A stretch of DNA of 64,000 nt from positions 6,994,794 to 7,058,793 of the forward strand of contig AP018280.1 of assembly GCA_004296455.1 (NCBI GenBank), read 5' to 3'. The translations under genes and the position numbers were made by a program. This DNA comes from Calothrix sp. NIES-4101. Lineage in GTDB: Bacteria; Cyanobacteriota; Cyanobacteriia; Cyanobacteriales; Nostocaceae. This document shows, one piece after another, positions 36,001 through 46,039 of this stretch (position 1 is its first letter; the number at the start of each line of letters is the position of its first letter). A model generated the notes under the pieces. It was not told the DNA's origin and made no database searches. It worked only from the letters and a program-made list of their open reading frames with translations.

Positions 36001-37359
36001 ATGATCTCTTCAACCCTGACGAAATTGCCTCGCCTCAATGCTCCTCAGCTGCATTATTTACCCAACGGATTGACAATAGTGGCAGAGCAAATGCCAGTTG
36101 ATGCAGTAAATCTGAATTTGTGGCTGAATGTCGGTAGTTACGTAGAACCAGATGCAATCAATGGTATGGCTCATTTCCTAGAACATATGGTGTTTAAAGG
36201 AACAGAGCGGTTAGTCAGTGGAGAATTTGAACGCCGGATTGAAGAACGGGGTGCAGTCACAAATGCAGCAACTAGCCAAGACTACACCCACTATCATGTC
36301 ACTTGTGCGCCTCAGGATTTTGCTAAGTTAGCACCATTGCAAATAGATGTAGTCTTGAATCCGACAATTGCCGATGATGCCTTTGAACGGGAAAGATTAG
36401 TTGTTTTGGAAGAAATCCGGCGTAGTGAAGATAACCCTCGCCGCCGAGTATTTACACGGGTGATGGAATTAGGGTTTGCCAACTCACCTTATCAACGGGG
36501 AGTATTGGGAGAAGAGGCGGTGATTTGCCAACTTCAAGCCCAACAAATGCGAGACTTTCACGCCCATTGGTATCAACCTCAGTCCATGACGGCTGTGGTG
36601 GTGGGTAATTTACCTGTGGAGGATTTAGTTAGTGTAGTTGCGGAAGGTTTTAGTGAATACGGGAATTGTCGGGATTTAAATCAAGAATTACATCAAGCAT
36701 TAAATCAAAAATTCAGCCAACAACATAATCAAGCATTTAGTCTTTATAACAATTATCAAAATTATCCTTATCAAAAGGACGTTGCAGTTCCATTTACAGA
36801 CATTATCAGACAAGAATATGTTGATGAAACGTTACAGCAAGCAAGATTAATTCTCCTGTGGCGTGTTCCCGGTTTAAATCAATTAAATCAAACCTATGCA
36901 TTAGATATTTTGTCAGGGATTTTAGGACATGGACGCACATCAAGATTAGTTCGTGATTTACGGGAAGAACGCGGACTAGTTTCACATATTGGTGCCAGCA
37001 ATATGAATTTGCAAAAACAAGGTTTATTTTATATTTCTGCCCAATGTGCAGTCGAAAATATTCCCGAAGTCGAAGCCGCAATCTTAGAAAATATTCGTAC
37101 TTTACAAACAGAATTAGTTAGCGAAGCCGAAATAAATCGCATTTGTAAAAAAGTCGCAAATCGCTTTATTTTTAGTAATGAAACACCAAGCGATCGCGCC
37201 AGCTTGTATGGTTTTTATCAATCCTTAATTGGTGATTTAGAACCAGCTTTTGATTATCCTCTGCATATTCAAAGACAAGCAGCAGATGACTTGATGCAAG
37301 CAGCACAAGATTATTTGTCCCCTGATGCCTATGGAGTTGTGGTTGTCAAGCCAAATTAG
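36001..37359 (+). CDS. M16-family zinc metallopeptidase
   Basis: 452 residues. The inverted zinc motif HxxEH is H58-FLE-H62 in MAHFLEHMVFKGT, with the downstream glutamate in VVLEEIRRSEDNPRRRV. The C-terminal lobe has the substrate-binding RxxxL-Y arrangement (ERGLVSHIGAS, ASLYGFYQSL). It resembles the processing-peptidase-like soluble proteases of bacteria. Between residues about 222 and 262 there is a Gln/Asn-rich insertion (LNQELHQALNQKFSQQHNQAF). Cyanobacteria often carry a pair of M16 genes; only one is here. No signal peptide. Confidence 0.92.
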   Translation: MISSTLTKLPRLNAPQLHYLPNGLTIVAEQMPVDAVNLNLWLNVGSYVEPDAINGMAHFLEHMVFKGTERLVSGEFERRIEERGAVTNAATSQDYTHYHVTCAPQDFAKLAPLQIDVVLNPTIADDAFERERLVVLEEIRRSEDNPRRRVFTRVMELGFANSPYQRGVLGEEAVICQLQAQQMRDFHAHWYQPQSMTAVVVGNLPVEDLVSVVAEGFSEYGNCRDLNQELHQALNQKFSQQHNQAFSLYNNYQNYPYQKDVAVPFTDIIRQEYVDETLQQARLILLWRVPGLNQLNQTYALDILSGILGHGRTSRLVRDLREERGLVSHIGASNMNLQKQGLFYISAQCAVENIPEVEAAILENIRTLQTELVSEAEINRICKKVANRFIFSNETPSDRASLYGFYQSLIGDLEPAFDYPLHIQRQAADDLMQAAQDYLSPDAYGVVVVKPN

Positions 37360-37468
37360 GATCATCTGCACGAAGGTGGTTTGTCTGGGGTGATATAAAT
37401 TCATACCTAGATTCATTAGCACCTACCTTCCTGACTTTTCCTCAATTATGCTTAGTTAAATCTAAACT

Positions 37469-38215
37469 TTAGATTTTACATCCTTGCAACCATTGAGCAT
37501 GATATTTACGTAGAATAGTCGTAGCTTCGGCAAAATTTTTGACGCAGTAAGGGATTTTCATATCATCTGGGCTGGCAAGTTGATGTTCGGTATTAATCAT
37601 ATATAGTTCTGCCCAGTCAACTAATTCTGACCACATTTCCCCAACCATAATTAAGGGTTTGTCATATAATTTCCGAACTTGTAACAATTGCCAAATCATA
37701 AATGCTTCCAGTGCTGTACCAATACCACCAGGTACAACTACAAAAGCATTGGATAGTAAGACAAAGTGATGTAAGCGAGTAAAAAATGTTTGATGCTGAT
37801 ACAGTTGTTCGACGAAAGGATTAGCCTTTTGCTCAAAATCTAAATCTATACGAATACCAATAGAATTAGTTTTGTTTTGAATATCTGCAATCACACTACC
37901 TTCATTCGCTGCTTGCATTAAGCCAGGGCCACCACCTGTAACGATATCACAACCCATCATTGTCAGTTCGCTGGCTAGTATTTTCACCCCATCATATAGA
38001 GGACTATCGGCACGTAATCGAGCCGAACCAAAGATTGTCACCCGATAGCGATCGCATTGTGGAGGTTGTATGCTAGTTAAATTATTAACTACTTTCCAAA
38101 GTCCCAAAATCGAGTCTTCAATGATTTGAAATGATTTTTCTGCGTCGTAAATACTCGGACTATTCGGTAAGTTTAATACGCCGTAACCAGAATCCACGTT
38201 TTCACTTGCAGCCAT
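37469..38215 (-). CDS. LOG-family (lysine decarboxylase-like) protein
   Basis: 248 residues with the Rossmann-like LOG fold: VTIFGSARL, CDIVTGGGPGLMQAANEG and the catalytic motif PGGIGTALEAF. LOG enzymes release free cytokinin bases from nucleotides or act as nucleotide 5'-monophosphate nucleosidases; they do not decarboxylate lysine despite old annotations. Both motif arginines and the PGGxGTxxE signature are intact. Cytoplasmic. It shares a 320-base divergent promoter region with a fructosamine kinase-like gene. Confidence 0.9.
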   Translation of the reverse strand: MAASENVDSGYGVLNLPNSPSIYDAEKSFQIIEDSILGLWKVVNNLTSIQPPQCDRYRVTIFGSARLRADSPLYDGVKILASELTMMGCDIVTGGGPGLMQAANEGSVIADIQNKTNSIGIRIDLDFEQKANPFVEQLYQHQTFFTRLHHFVLLSNAFVVVPGGIGTALEAFMIWQLLQVRKLYDKPLIMVGEMWSELVDWAELYMINTEHQLASPDDMKIPYCVKNFAEATTILRKYHAQWLQGCKI

Positions 38216-38537
38216 TATTAAACCTCTGAGAATTTTAGATTTTAGTAGTTTCTGATTCCCGACCTGTGATTTATTTCAACACAGTAATCAACTATCGATA
38301 AATATTTCTCCTCTCTAGTCTATGGATTATCAAAATAAATTATGTATATCATGCATGTATTTCTATATTCAATTCGATGATTACTTAATTTAATAAAAAA
38401 ATTAAAAATTAATAATATTTAAGTTTTATTTAGGAATTAATTTAATCTGCATAATTTTAGTTATATAAACTTAAGAAAAGATTACATTATTGCATTATTA
38501 ATCTTCAACTTTGAATCTCAAATCCCCAAAACAAAAA
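38216..38537. other. Divergent promoter region
   Basis: About 320 bases, extremely AT-rich (AATTAAAAATTAATAATATT near 38400), between the LOG-family gene and the fructosamine kinase-like gene. No open frame or repeat is recognised. Confidence 0.5.
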
Positions 38538-39401
38538 ATGTGGACTGAAATCGACTCCCATATCAGCCAAGTAACAAATAACCAATTTGAAACCCGGCAA
38601 AAAAAAACTGTTAGTGGGGGTTGTATTAACCAAGGTTATGCAATCTCTAACGGTCAATGTACCTACTTTGTTAAACTCAATCAAGCCTCCCAAATTGCGA
38701 TGTTTGAAGCTGAGGCGCTAGGTTTACAAGAAATCCTTGACAGCAAAACTATTCGTGTCCCAAAACCTTTATGTTCTGGGATTGCAGAAAATTCTTGCTA
38801 CCTCGTCTTGGAGTGGTTAGAAATGGGTAGAGATGATAGCAAATCTTGGGAATTAATGGGGCAAAAACTAGCAGCAATGCACAAATTCACCAATCAAAAG
38901 GGTTTTGGTTGGTATGTGAATAATACCATTGGCTCAACTCCCCAGATTAATACTCGAATAGATAATTGGAGTGAATTTTATATTCAGAATCGGTTAAAGT
39001 TTCAATTTCGACTGGCAAAAAGTAAAGGCGGACGTTTTCCCCAGGCGGAAGCATTAATGGTAGCAATACCCGAATTATTAGCTGAACACAAACCCCAAGT
39101 ATCCTTAGTTCATGGTGATTTGTGGGGAGGAAATGCAGGTTTTACCGTACAAGGAGAACCTGTAATTTTTGATCCAGCGATTTATTATGGAGACAGGGAA
39201 GTTGATATTGCTATGACCGAATTATTCGGCGGTTTTCCTGGGGAGTTTTACCGTGGTTATAACGAAGTGTTCCCCTTAGAATCGGGTTATGAATTTCGCA
39301 AGACGCTGTATAACCTTTATCATATTGTCAATCACTTCAATTTATTTGGTGGTAGCTACGAATCCCAAGCAAATCGTATGATTTCTCAACTATTGCGATG
39401 A
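38538..39401 (+). CDS. Fructosamine/ketosamine-3-kinase family protein
   Basis: 287 residues from the ATG at 38538 (MWTEIDSHIS). A TTG nine codons earlier is open but less likely. This is an aminoglycoside-phosphotransferase-like kinase fold. The catalytic loop is LVHGDLWGGNAGF and the metal-binding site VIFDPAIYYGDREVDIAM, as in fructosamine-3-kinase relatives that phosphorylate ketosamines on glycated proteins and so help deglycate them. The N-lobe lysine is in CTYFVKLNQ and a glutamate follows in MFEAEALGL. Its physiological substrate is not shown. Confidence 0.9.
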   Translation: MWTEIDSHISQVTNNQFETRQKKTVSGGCINQGYAISNGQCTYFVKLNQASQIAMFEAEALGLQEILDSKTIRVPKPLCSGIAENSCYLVLEWLEMGRDDSKSWELMGQKLAAMHKFTNQKGFGWYVNNTIGSTPQINTRIDNWSEFYIQNRLKFQFRLAKSKGGRFPQAEALMVAIPELLAEHKPQVSLVHGDLWGGNAGFTVQGEPVIFDPAIYYGDREVDIAMTELFGGFPGEFYRGYNEVFPLESGYEFRKTLYNLYHIVNHFNLFGGSYESQANRMISQLLR

Positions 39402-39710
39402 GTGTGTAACTGCTGAAGTGGAAAATCTAGCGATCGCAAATCTAGCAAATCTATCTATAAAAATACAGAAAAAATGGAAAAAGCAGAAGTCAGCAAGTTA
39501 AAACTCCAAAAGATTTTGCACCCTGCTTTGCAAGCCTAGATACCATCCTTTATTTATTTGCACGTGAATAACTTCAAATTTTGTTGTTGAGAAACCGGGT
39601 TTAAATTACATTTACATGGGAAGAAGCCCGGTTTCTCTCGGCTAACTCTGAATTTTAAGTTAAGTTAACTTAATTTCAATTAATTTTAATTAACTTAACC
39701 ATTCACCGAC
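39402..39710. other. Spacer containing an inverted repeat
   Basis: Space between the convergent kinase gene and pheS. It includes the GAGAAACCGGG inverted pair (separate entry) and a TTAACTTAATTTCAATTAATT-like AT-rich stretch. No gene. Confidence 0.5.
39589..39637. repeat. Inverted repeat GAGAAACCGGG ... CCCGGTTTCTC
   Basis: Two perfect 11-base arms are separated by 27 bases, between convergent genes. The arm sequence is akin to the ACCGGATTTCTC motifs at 6835-6898, a dispersed repeat family. The hairpin could also stop transcription from either side, though T-runs are lacking. Confidence 0.65.
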
Positions 39711-40712
39711 CTAAAACTGCTGTAAAAAACGTAAATCGCTCGAATACAAACGACGTATATCATCCATCTGATGTAACACCATTGCAAAGCGTTCAACACC
39801 AAAACCCGCCGCAAAACCAGTATATAGTTCCGGGTCATAACCAACAGATTTCAGCACATTTGGGTCAACCATACCGCAACCCATCACTTCCAACCAGCGC
39901 CCATTCCACTGCAAATCTACCTCAGCACTTGGTTCCGTAAATGGGAAATAGCTAGCCCGGAAACGAATTGGTAAATCACCAAACATATCTTGCAAAAACA
40001 CCTTAATTGTGCCTTTGAGGTCAGTGAAAGTTAAACCTTCATCAATCGCCAAAAGTTCGATTTGATGAAATACTGCTGAGTGGGTAGCATCAACAGTATC
40101 GCGACGATAAACCCTGCCAGGAGCAACAACTCGTACTGACGGTTCTTCAGCTTCCATGTAGCGAATTTGCACAGAAGAAGTATGCGTCCGTAAAAGATTA
40201 CCATCCGGCAAATAAAAGGTATCCTGCATATCACGAGCCGGATGATCGGCTGGTGTATTCAGTGCCTCAAAGTTATAATAATCACTTTCCATTTCTGGCC
40301 CCTGGGCAACTGTGTAACCCATACCGACGAAAATGTCCAAGGCACGGTCAATAATACCATTCAGGGGATGAACACGACCTTGGGGCAGAAAAATTCCCGG
40401 CATTGTCACATCTAATGTTTCCGACTCCAACTGAGCCTGAATTTTTGCAGTTTCCAAGGCTTGACGTTGCTGTTCAAGACTGGTTTGTAGTGCTTCCTTA
40501 ACTGTATTTGCGATCGCCCCAATTTTCGGCTTTTCCTCAGGTGGAAGTTTGCCCATACTACCGAGAATTCCCGATAGTTGACCCTTTTTGCCTAGATAGC
40601 TAACGCGCAAATCCTCCAAGCGTTCGAGGGTATCGGCTTGGGATATTGCCCTTTCCCCATCTGTTCGCAATGCCAAAAGTTGAGCCTCTAAATTACTTTG
40701 TCCGTTGCTCAT
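39711..40712 (-). CDS. pheS: Phenylalanyl-tRNA synthetase alpha subunit
   Basis: 333 residues, normal length. The N-terminal coiled coil ([19 protein letters not shown]) binds tRNA-Phe. The class II catalytic core shows [23 protein letters not shown], motif 2 around [22 protein letters not shown] and [18 protein letters not shown], and motif 3 [22 protein letters not shown]. It pairs with PheT in an alpha2-beta2 enzyme. pheT is not adjacent, as is common in cyanobacteria. Confidence 0.97.
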   Translation of the reverse strand: MSNGQSNLEAQLLALRTDGERAISQADTLERLEDLRVSYLGKKGQLSGILGSMGKLPPEEKPKIGAIANTVKEALQTSLEQQRQALETAKIQAQLESETLDVTMPGIFLPQGRVHPLNGIIDRALDIFVGMGYTVAQGPEMESDYYNFEALNTPADHPARDMQDTFYLPDGNLLRTHTSSVQIRYMEAEEPSVRVVAPGRVYRRDTVDATHSAVFHQIELLAIDEGLTFTDLKGTIKVFLQDMFGDLPIRFRASYFPFTEPSAEVDLQWNGRWLEVMGCGMVDPNVLKSVGYDPELYTGFAAGFGVERFAMVLHQMDDIRRLYSSDLRFLQQF

Positions 40713-41149
40713 GCTCGTTGATTAAGAATAATTTTTTAATTAATACAGCAGTTAATTTGACTGTGATGTTGACGTAAATCTTGCCACCGGGGAGTATTAC
40801 CCTGGCAAAGTTCACAAATCTAGAAGCTAATTAATAAACATTGATAGGTTCCAGCATTGCTGAGTCTACTACATTTTCAGCATCCTGTGCTGAATTGAGC
40901 GATCGCATCTGGGCAAAATGCCCCATCAGTTTTTTTGTTCACACATCCACATATTTAATCTTTTCGGCAGCCTCACAAAATTTTTAATTTACTAATGTAA
41001 CGAAATAGACAACTACCAAAAGGAGTATAATTAGTTAGTACATATTAATCGTGTTCCTAACTTGGCAGCAATTTTTGCATCCTAATTTGCGTACCAATAT
41101 CATCTCCATGATATTCTTCTCCAAAAAAATTAGAACCTTGAAGAACTAG
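40713..41149. other. Divergent promoter region between pheS and surE, holding a possible 31-codon frame
   Basis: About 440 bases. On the minus strand 40926-40831 an ATG-started frame encodes 31 residues beginning MGHFAQMRSLNSAQDAENV. It looks protein-like, lies about 120 bases upstream of pheS and could be a leader peptide, but nothing else supports it. The rest is AT-rich and featureless. Confidence 0.35.
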
Positions 41150-41956
41150 ATGAAACTGTTGATTAGCAACGACGATGGAGTTTCAGCTTTGGGTATCCGT
41201 ACTTTAGCCAATACCCTAGCAGAAGCAGGACACGAAGTGACAGTTGTTTGTCCAGATCGAGAACGTTCAGCAACTGGACATGGGCTGACTTTGCACCAAC
41301 CTATTCGTGCAGAAATAGTTGAGTCTCTATTTCATCCATCGATTCAAGCTTGGGCTTGTGATGGTACCCCTTCCGATTGCGTCAAGCTAGCGCTGTGGGC
41401 TTTGCTAGATTCGCCTCCTGATTTAGTGTTGTCTGGGATTAACCAAGGTGCGAATGTAGGTACAGAAATACTTTATTCGGGAACGGTTTCGGCAGCAATG
41501 GAGGGTGTAATTGAAGGTATTCCCAGTATCGCCTTGAGTTTAACCAGCCATAAACTGAGAGAATTTCAACCAGCAGCAGATTTTGCCAAAAATTTGGTGG
41601 CGCAATTAGCAGATAATCCATTACCGGAATTAATGCTCTTGAACGTCAATGTTCCTGCTGTGCAACAAGAAGAAATTGCTGGAGTCGCGATTACACGTCA
41701 AGGCGTGCGTCGTTATGTAGATGTTTTTGACAAGCGGATTGACCCACGCGGTAAAACTTATTACTGGTTAACCGGGGAAGTCCTTGAAGATATTGAACCA
41801 CCAATTGGATTAAACTTACCACAAGATATACCAATAGATGTACATGTTATCCGTGATAACTACATCAGTATTACCCCCTTGCAGTACAATCTCACTTATA
41901 CTACAGCGTTAACTCGATTGCCAAAATGGGAATTGAATTATCCTTTGCTGGACTGA
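41150..41956 (+). CDS. surE: 5'/3'-nucleotidase SurE
   Basis: 268 residues. Metal-dependent phosphatase acting on nucleoside monophosphates, associated with stationary-phase survival. It has the N-terminal metal motif [17 protein letters not shown] (adjacent aspartates), the conserved [13 protein letters not shown], the metal and phosphate site [25 protein letters not shown], and a C-terminal YYWLTGE dimer-exchange region. All catalytic residues are present. In cyanobacteria surE often precedes ribF; here an MBL hydrolase gene lies between them in the same direction. Confidence 0.95.
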   Translation: MKLLISNDDGVSALGIRTLANTLAEAGHEVTVVCPDRERSATGHGLTLHQPIRAEIVESLFHPSIQAWACDGTPSDCVKLALWALLDSPPDLVLSGINQGANVGTEILYSGTVSAAMEGVIEGIPSIALSLTSHKLREFQPAADFAKNLVAQLADNPLPELMLLNVNVPAVQQEEIAGVAITRQGVRRYVDVFDKRIDPRGKTYYWLTGEVLEDIEPPIGLNLPQDIPIDVHVIRDNYISITPLQYNLTYTTALTRLPKWELNYPLLD

Positions 41957-42275
41957 GGTTATTTGTCTTTTATCCTTTTCCAGTTACCAACACCCAATTT
42001 CCTCATATGCATGATAGAGAAATTTAGGCTATAACGTAGTAGCAGTTATAAAAGTTACTTGAATGAAATTACTTTGTATCTGTATAAAGTCAATCATGCC
42101 TTCATGTACTTTACAATTGCCGTTTATTTGGTATAACTGTCATAAAAAATAGGTATGTAGTATTACCAGTAAATACCCAAAACTACCATCCATTTTCAAG
42201 ACAGAATCAACTGAAGCCAACAATTAACACAATTAACATTTTTGGATCGCCCACTCAGTCCAGCAAGCAACACCC
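41957..42275. other. Spacer without recognised features
   Basis: About 320 AT-rich bases between surE and the MBL gene. No repeat, terminator or small gene is recognised. Confidence 0.45.
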
Positions 42276-43166
42276 ATGTCTAGGATAGAGAAACAATTTA
42301 ATGTGCATTTTTGGGGCGTTCGTGGCAGCATCCCCTGTCCAGGACCAAATACAGTCCGTTACGGCGGCAACACCCCTTGCGTTGAGATGCAAGTGGGCGG
42401 TAAACGTTTGGTTTTTGATGGTGGTACAGGGCTGCATGTCTTGGGGCAATCTTTATTGCGCCAAATGCCGGTCGAAGCGCATATCTTTTTTACCCATTCC
42501 CACTGGGACCATATGCAAGGATTTCCTTTTTTTACCCCAGGTTTTGTCAAAGGAAATCGTTTTTGTATTTATGGGGCGATCGCACCTGATGGTTCTACTA
42601 TCGAGCAACGTCTCAATGACCAAATGCTGCATCCTAATTTTCCTGTTCCTCTGCAAATTATGCAGGCGGACTTGGATTTTTACGATGTCACACCAGGGGA
42701 AGCAATCAAAATTGGCGATATCACCGTAGAAACTGCGCCTCTGAATCATCCAGGTGAGGCAGTCGGATATCGAGTTAACTGGCGTGGTGGGGCAGCTGTT
42801 TACGTTACCGATACCGAACATTATCCTGATCGACTTGATGAGAATATTTTGTGGTTAGCGCGTAACGCTGATATTCTCATCTATGATTCAACCTATACCG
42901 ATGAAGAGTATCATTCTCCCCAATCTCCCAAAATTGGTTGGGGACACTCCACATGGCAAGAAGCAGTTAAACTCGCCAAAGCCGCCAATGTCAAAACTCT
43001 AGTAATCTACCATCACGACCCCGCCCATGGCGACGACTTTTTGGATGATGTCGGCGTACAAGCAAAAAACAAATTTTCCGGAGCCATAATGGCTAAGGAA
43101 GGAATGGTACTTCAGGTGCCAGTTTCTGTTCCCTTATCAGAAACTATTCCTCTTAGTCACATCTAA
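42276..43166 (+). CDS. Metallo-beta-lactamase-fold hydrolase
   Basis: 296 residues. Starts with the conserved VHFWGVRGSIPCPGPNTVRYGGNTPCVEM. The zinc-binding signature is FFTHSHWDHMQGFPFF (HxHxDH), followed by a later histidine in NHPGEAVGYRV, the aspartate in VYVTDTEH and a final YHHDPAHGDD. It is similar to soluble MBL proteins sometimes annotated as class-II cAMP phosphodiesterase-like or RNase Z-like; the exact substrate is unknown. Cytoplasmic, with all metal ligands present. Confidence 0.92.
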   Translation: MSRIEKQFNVHFWGVRGSIPCPGPNTVRYGGNTPCVEMQVGGKRLVFDGGTGLHVLGQSLLRQMPVEAHIFFTHSHWDHMQGFPFFTPGFVKGNRFCIYGAIAPDGSTIEQRLNDQMLHPNFPVPLQIMQADLDFYDVTPGEAIKIGDITVETAPLNHPGEAVGYRVNWRGGAAVYVTDTEHYPDRLDENILWLARNADILIYDSTYTDEEYHSPQSPKIGWGHSTWQEAVKLAKAANVKTLVIYHHDPAHGDDFLDDVGVQAKNKFSGAIMAKEGMVLQVPVSVPLSETIPLSHI

Positions 43167-43329
43167 AGTCCGCCTAAATACCAAAATCACAGTCGAAGCA
43201 ATTCTAGATTTTAGATTAGATTGGTGATTGAGAGGATTAAGCTTTTAGTAGTTATTTGGTTATTAGCTATGAGCCAATCACAAATGACAAAAGCCAATAT
43301 CTCAATAAACCTAAAATCCCAGAATTGAC

Positions 43330-44403
43330 GTGCTAAATCTGTCTCCAAATGGGTGTTCCGTGTGGGTTACTTCTTCAACTGAATTAGCTTTAACACCTGC
43401 TGCTGTGGCACTTGGCAAGTTTGACGGCTTGCATCGCGGACATCAACAGGTAATTCAACCTATCTTGAAAGTAGGGAAAGCGGAGGAAGTGCAGGATTTA
43501 TTCATTTCTCCAACTTCTCCAGCTTCTCCAACTTCCCCTGCTCATCGAGACAAGCACGTATACTCTACTGTTGTCACCTTTAACCCCCATCCGCAAGAGT
43601 TTTTTAGCGGTAAACCTCGTGCTTTGCTTACCCCCCTTGATGAAAAAGTGCAACATTTGCGATCGCTAGGGGTTGAGCAACTAGTACTATTACCTTTTGA
43701 TCGCGAATTATGCTCCCTCACACCCGAAGAGTTTGTCGCCAAAATCTTGGTGGAGCAACTTCAAGTCACCCAAATCAGTATTGGGTATGATTTTCATTTT
43801 GGTTCACAACGTAGCGGTACTGCCCAAGATTTGCAAATTATCGCCGCCAGATATAATATCCCGGTTGCGATCGTTCCTCTGGCAACTGAAGATCGTGGCT
43901 CATCATCTGTATCTACATTCCCAGAAATTACCCCCATTAGCACTTCATTCATTCGTGAAATTCTCGCAAGCGGTGATATTCAACGTGCTCAACAGCTTTT
44001 GGGCAGACCATACACCCTTACTGGAACCGTCATTCAAGGGCAACAACTGGGTCGAACTATTGGTTTTCCCACTGCTAACCTCGAATTGCCTAAGGACAAG
44101 TTTTTGCCCCATTTAGGAGTCTATGCGGTTCGCGTCTTCATGATGACTGATACATCAGCAGAACTCGAACCACTGGCTCTGGGGGTGATGAATATTGGCA
44201 ACCGTCCGACTGTTAATGGTAGCAATATCACAGTTGAGGTACATTTATTCGATTGGTCTGGCGATTTATACGGGAAAACCCTCACAGTCCAACTCGAAAA
44301 ATTTATCCGCCCCGAAAGCAAATTCTCTTCTCTAGAAGCCCTCAAAAACCAGATTCGTCAGGATTGCACCGCCACAAAAGTTTTTTTTGGTACGGAGTGT
44401 TAA
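43330..44403 (+). CDS. ribF: Bifunctional riboflavin kinase/FMN adenylyltransferase
   Basis: 357 residues from a GTG. Makes FMN then FAD. The N-terminal nucleotidyltransferase has the HIGH-like GKFDGLHRGHQQV, TFNPHPQEFF and ISTSFIRE (motif near the C-end of the domain). The C-terminal flavokinase has GRPYTLTGTVIQGQQLGRTIGFPTANL, and GVMNIGNRPTV. In the N-terminal domain, just before YSTVVTFNPHP, there is an extra Ser/Thr/Pro-rich repeat insertion (PTSPASPTSPA) that is not a normal part of RibF and looks repeat-derived. A clear terminator follows. Confidence 0.95.
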   Translation: MLNLSPNGCSVWVTSSTELALTPAAVALGKFDGLHRGHQQVIQPILKVGKAEEVQDLFISPTSPASPTSPAHRDKHVYSTVVTFNPHPQEFFSGKPRALLTPLDEKVQHLRSLGVEQLVLLPFDRELCSLTPEEFVAKILVEQLQVTQISIGYDFHFGSQRSGTAQDLQIIAARYNIPVAIVPLATEDRGSSSVSTFPEITPISTSFIREILASGDIQRAQQLLGRPYTLTGTVIQGQQLGRTIGFPTANLELPKDKFLPHLGVYAVRVFMMTDTSAELEPLALGVMNIGNRPTVNGSNITVEVHLFDWSGDLYGKTLTVQLEKFIRPESKFSSLEALKNQIRQDCTATKVFFGTEC

Positions 44404-44454
44404 TTTCTTCCAGTTCCGGGAACACTGTATATAAGACTCAAGAAGTAAAGTCAG

Positions 44455-44478
44455 GGTACGGTCACAAGCCGTACCTTT
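44455..44478 (+). terminator. ribF terminator
   Basis: GGTACGG, seven-base loop, CCGTACC, then TTTATTT, about 50 bases after the ribF stop. Confidence 0.8.
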
Positions 44479-44548
44479 ATTTATGAATGATTATTGATTA
44501 CTGGAAATTGACAAGATGAAGAGCCAATAGCAAATAACACATTGGTAT

Positions 44549-45457
44549 ATGAGAGAAAAAATTGACGCATTAACGCAAAATTTAGCGCAAACCATCGTTG
44601 GCAAACATGACGCAATCCGCTTGGTATTAGTTGCCTTGCTCGCTGGGGGACATGCGCTCCTCGAAGATGTTCCTGGTGTTGGTAAAACCCTGTTAGCAAA
44701 ATCCTTGGCTCGTTCTATCGACGGCAAATTTCAACGATTACAATGCACTCCCGATTTGCTCCCAACTGATATTACTGGCACTAATATTTGGAACCCCAAA
44801 AGTGGAGAATTTAACTTTTTGCCAGGGCCAGTGTTTGCCAATGTCCTACTCGCGGATGAAGTTAACCGTGCAACACCCCGCACCCAGTCTGCACTACTCG
44901 AAGTCATGGAAGAATACCAGGTGACAGTTGATGGTGTGTCGCGTCCTGTACCATCACCATTTTTTGCGATCGCAACTCAAAATCCTGTGGAGTACCAAGG
45001 GACTTTTCCATTACCGGAAGCTCAAATGGATCGGTTTATGCTTTCCCTGAGCTTGGGTTACCCTTCTGAAGCTGAAGAATTGCAAATGTTACAACGTCAA
45101 CAGGAAGGGGTGAAGATTGAAGCTCTACAACCTTGTATTACTTTGGATGAGCTACAACAACTACGCCAAATCTGTGCGAAAGTCAAAGTTGATGCATCCT
45201 TACAGCAATATATTCTGGAACTGGTACGGACGACTCGCTACGACGAAGAAGTAACTCTCGGCGTCAGTCCTCGGGGTACTGTGGCACTGCAAAAGGCTAC
45301 TCAAGCTTTAGCTTTTCTCCTGGGACGCGATTACGCTATTCCTGATGATGTCAAGTTCTTGGCTCCACACGTACTTTGCCATCGCCTCATCCCCATTGGT
45401 GGTAGAAAATCCCGCACAATTATGGAAAGGTTGTTAAGGTCTGTTCCTATTCCCTAG
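44549..45457 (+). CDS. MoxR-family AAA+ ATPase
   Basis: 302 residues. Walker A is LEDVPGVGKTLLAKSLA near residue 38, Walker B VLLADEVNRATP, sensor 1 FFAIATQNPVEYQG, the arginine finger region LPEAQMDRFML, and sensor 2 GVSPRGTVALQKAT in the lid domain. MoxR proteins act as chaperones that activate metal enzymes or envelope proteins, usually beside genes for DUF58 and von Willebrand-A proteins; neither is present here, so the client is unknown. All ATPase motifs are intact. Confidence 0.93.
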   Translation: MREKIDALTQNLAQTIVGKHDAIRLVLVALLAGGHALLEDVPGVGKTLLAKSLARSIDGKFQRLQCTPDLLPTDITGTNIWNPKSGEFNFLPGPVFANVLLADEVNRATPRTQSALLEVMEEYQVTVDGVSRPVPSPFFAIATQNPVEYQGTFPLPEAQMDRFMLSLSLGYPSEAEELQMLQRQQEGVKIEALQPCITLDELQQLRQICAKVKVDASLQQYILELVRTTRYDEEVTLGVSPRGTVALQKATQALAFLLGRDYAIPDDVKFLAPHVLCHRLIPIGGRKSRTIMERLLRSVPIP

Positions 45458-45513
45458 CTCTAAATAATAATTAATTTTGGATTTTGGATTTTAGTTATTG
45501 GTGATTGATTTCA

Positions 45514-45536
45514 GGTGCGTTAAAGGATGACGCACC
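45514..45536. repeat. Hairpin GGTGCGT ... ACGCACC downstream of the MoxR gene
   Basis: Seven-base arms with a nine-base loop, 57 bases after the stop, and no T-run. This GGTGCGTTA/ACGCACC type recurs in cyanobacterial spacers, and could serve as a weak terminator. Confidence 0.5.
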
Positions 45537-46039
45537 ACTTTCAACTCAGAAAATGATTAAAATGTCAATTGCCCCATTACGATTTGTAAACTTTAATCTG
45601 CCTAATTTCTGGGAAAAACTGCTTCGCGGGTAATTTATTTTTGAAATTAATTGAGACTTAACTTAGGTAAATAGACGTAATTACAGGCACTTGGGGCTTA
45701 ATTTAAACAACTTTTTGCCAAAAAAAACATACGTCGCCAAAGATTATGAAAAATCATAGCGTGGCTGCAAAGTATTGTCAATTCGTAAATAATTGAGAAT
45801 AATGTCAATAATTGCCAAGAATGTAACGGAATGTATTCTTGAGTGAATAATTGTAATTTAAAAAAATAAATCAATAGCGTGAGTAATATGAGGTTTAGCT
45901 TATGCTTATGTCAATTTCAAAATGACCGAATTTGGAGATGAAACTATATTGAGATTATTGAGATTTTTAGATAACCCCTAACTCACAAAAGTTAGTATTA
46001 ATCCAATTAAGGCAAATTCTGAAACCTAAAAATATCTGG
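45537..46039. other. AT-rich spacer upstream of the cytochrome gene
   Basis: About 500 bases. One short frame near 45554 (start MIKMSIAPLRFVNF, 26 codons) is noted but unsupported. No repeat or RNA gene is recognised. Confidence 0.4.

Noticed and set aside
37469-38215. Lysine decarboxylase
   Set aside because: PGGIGTALE is the LOG-family signature; the name is a historical misannotation.
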